Source: a virus. Taken from it: DNA of 47,377 nucleotides. The notes below the pieces were generated by a model. That model did no database searches. It was not told the DNA's origin and saw only the letters and a list, made by a program, of their open reading frames with translations. This document shows positions 47,162 through 47,377 of this stretch, piece after piece. The stretch is from IMG/VR virus record IMGVR_UViG_3300049846_000788, positions 1 to 47,377 of that record; one strand, written 5' to 3'. Position numbers and translations under genes: made by a program. How positions within the stretch are numbered: position 1 is the first letter of the stretch; every line of letters starts with the position of its first letter.

Positions 47162-47233
47162 TAGGGATACTGGGAGTTGAACCCAGACTAAGCCCTTATA
47201 AGGAGCCCGCTCTGACCATTAAGCTATACCCCC
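47162..47233 (-). tRNA. tRNA-Ile (UAU)
   Basis: A 72-nt cloverleaf with acceptor GGGGGTA pairing with TATCCCT (two G-U pairs). The anticodon stem GGCTC/GGGCT has loop CTTATAA (anticodon UAU, reading AUA). The T-arm is CTGGG-TTCAACT-CCCAG and the discriminator is A. Most bacteria read AUA with a lysidine CAU tRNA, so UAU is notable. It could help AT-rich phage codons. Confidence 0.85.
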
Positions 47234-47235
47234 AT

Positions 47236-47260
47236 GAAAATCACGATCCCTCTTCGTGAT
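47236..47260 (-). terminator. terminator hairpin overlapping a stop codon
   Basis: The minus strand reads ATCACGA-AGAGGGA-TCGTGAT followed by TTTT. The TGA stop of the partial gene is in the 3' arm. Confidence 0.65.
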
Positions 47261-47377
47261 CAGTGTGAATGCGTATTATATCCTCATCCACATTACAATC
47301 TTCAAAGACTTGTACCACTTCTTTATATGGCACCATAACAGCATTACCATGCTCACTTGTTATGATAAATGATTCTC
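47241..47377 (-). CDS. hypothetical protein, 3' part only
   Basis: An open frame enters from the right edge and ends with TGA at 47241. The visible 44 residues are ESFIITSEHGNAVMVPYKEV followed by an acidic end (VDEDIIRIHTDHEEGS). The start is outside the window. No family is recognised. It lies just before the tRNA pair, with its stop inside a terminator hairpin. Confidence 0.6.
   Translation of the reverse strand, partial: ESFIITSEHGNAVMVPYKEVVQVFEDCNVDEDIIRIHTDHEEGS

Noticed and set aside
1-47377. CRISPR array, insertion sequences or attachment sites
   Set aside because: No regularly spaced repeats, no transposase or integrase frames, and no tRNA-end duplication were seen.

Overview
The window looks like a T4-like cyanophage (cyanomyovirus) genome segment, most likely from a phage of marine Synechococcus. 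It combines T4-type baseplate, head-completion and replication genes (gp4, gp53, gp48, gp54, gp26, a gp5-type OB-fold protein, gp32, gp59, gp33) with cyanobacterial host-type genes (psbA, psbD, two hli, petF, cp12, pstS, an SLH-domain porin, thyX, speD, phoH). Genes are dense and no stretch over 300 bp lacks one. The longest gap is the roughly 200 bp psbA leader. Most genes are on the minus strand. I saw no IS elements, CRISPR arrays or introns.

Layout. 1-1.7 kb: a partial gene, tRNA-Thr and tRNA-Leu, a 2OG-oxygenase-like gene and small unknowns. 1.7-13.1 kb (minus): virion genes, comprising tail-fibre/structural proteins, a split gp5-like spike and hub, CP12 embedded among them, two large scaffold-sharing proteins carrying a SleB-type hydrolase and an M23 peptidase, a 54-aa chaperone-like gene, gp26 and gp54. 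13.2-16.3 kb (plus): gp4, an unknown, gp48 and gp53. 16.3-24.2 kb (minus): gp32, an unknown, gp59, gp33, a PD-(D/E)XK nuclease, PhoH, ThyX, small genes behind a glutamine-type riboswitch, SpeD, conserved unknowns and glutaredoxin. 24.3-26.7 kb: psbD and psbA with a structured leader. 26.7-30.3 kb: a secreted unknown, small plus-strand genes and a lysis module. 30.3-34.6 kb: a redox/photoprotection operon (hli, small TM peptide, petF, unknown, hli, peroxiredoxin), then pstS and porin. 34.6-46.0 kb: a 13-gene glycan operon whose genes nearly all overlap. 46-47.4 kb: a structured leader, small genes, and tRNA-Met(CAU) and tRNA-Ile(UAU).

Strongest unusual signal. The C39-type peptidase gene ends in the slippery heptamer A AAA AAG followed at once by UAG. 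Six nucleotides after the heptamer there is a 10-bp stem-loop. The -1 frame continues without a stop into a GH24 lysozyme that has no usable start codon of its own, and whose catalytic Glu lies upstream of the first possible start. This predicts a peptidase-lysozyme fusion made by programmed -1 frameshifting.

Regulation. At least ten sigma70-like promoters (a -35 box, 16-17 nt, a -10 box) are readable. Several are fused to terminator hairpins or overlap the stop codon of the upstream gene. AATAAATA-type late promoters precede gp26, gp4, the FmdB-like gene, the secreted unknown, the small plus-strand genes and the lysis module.
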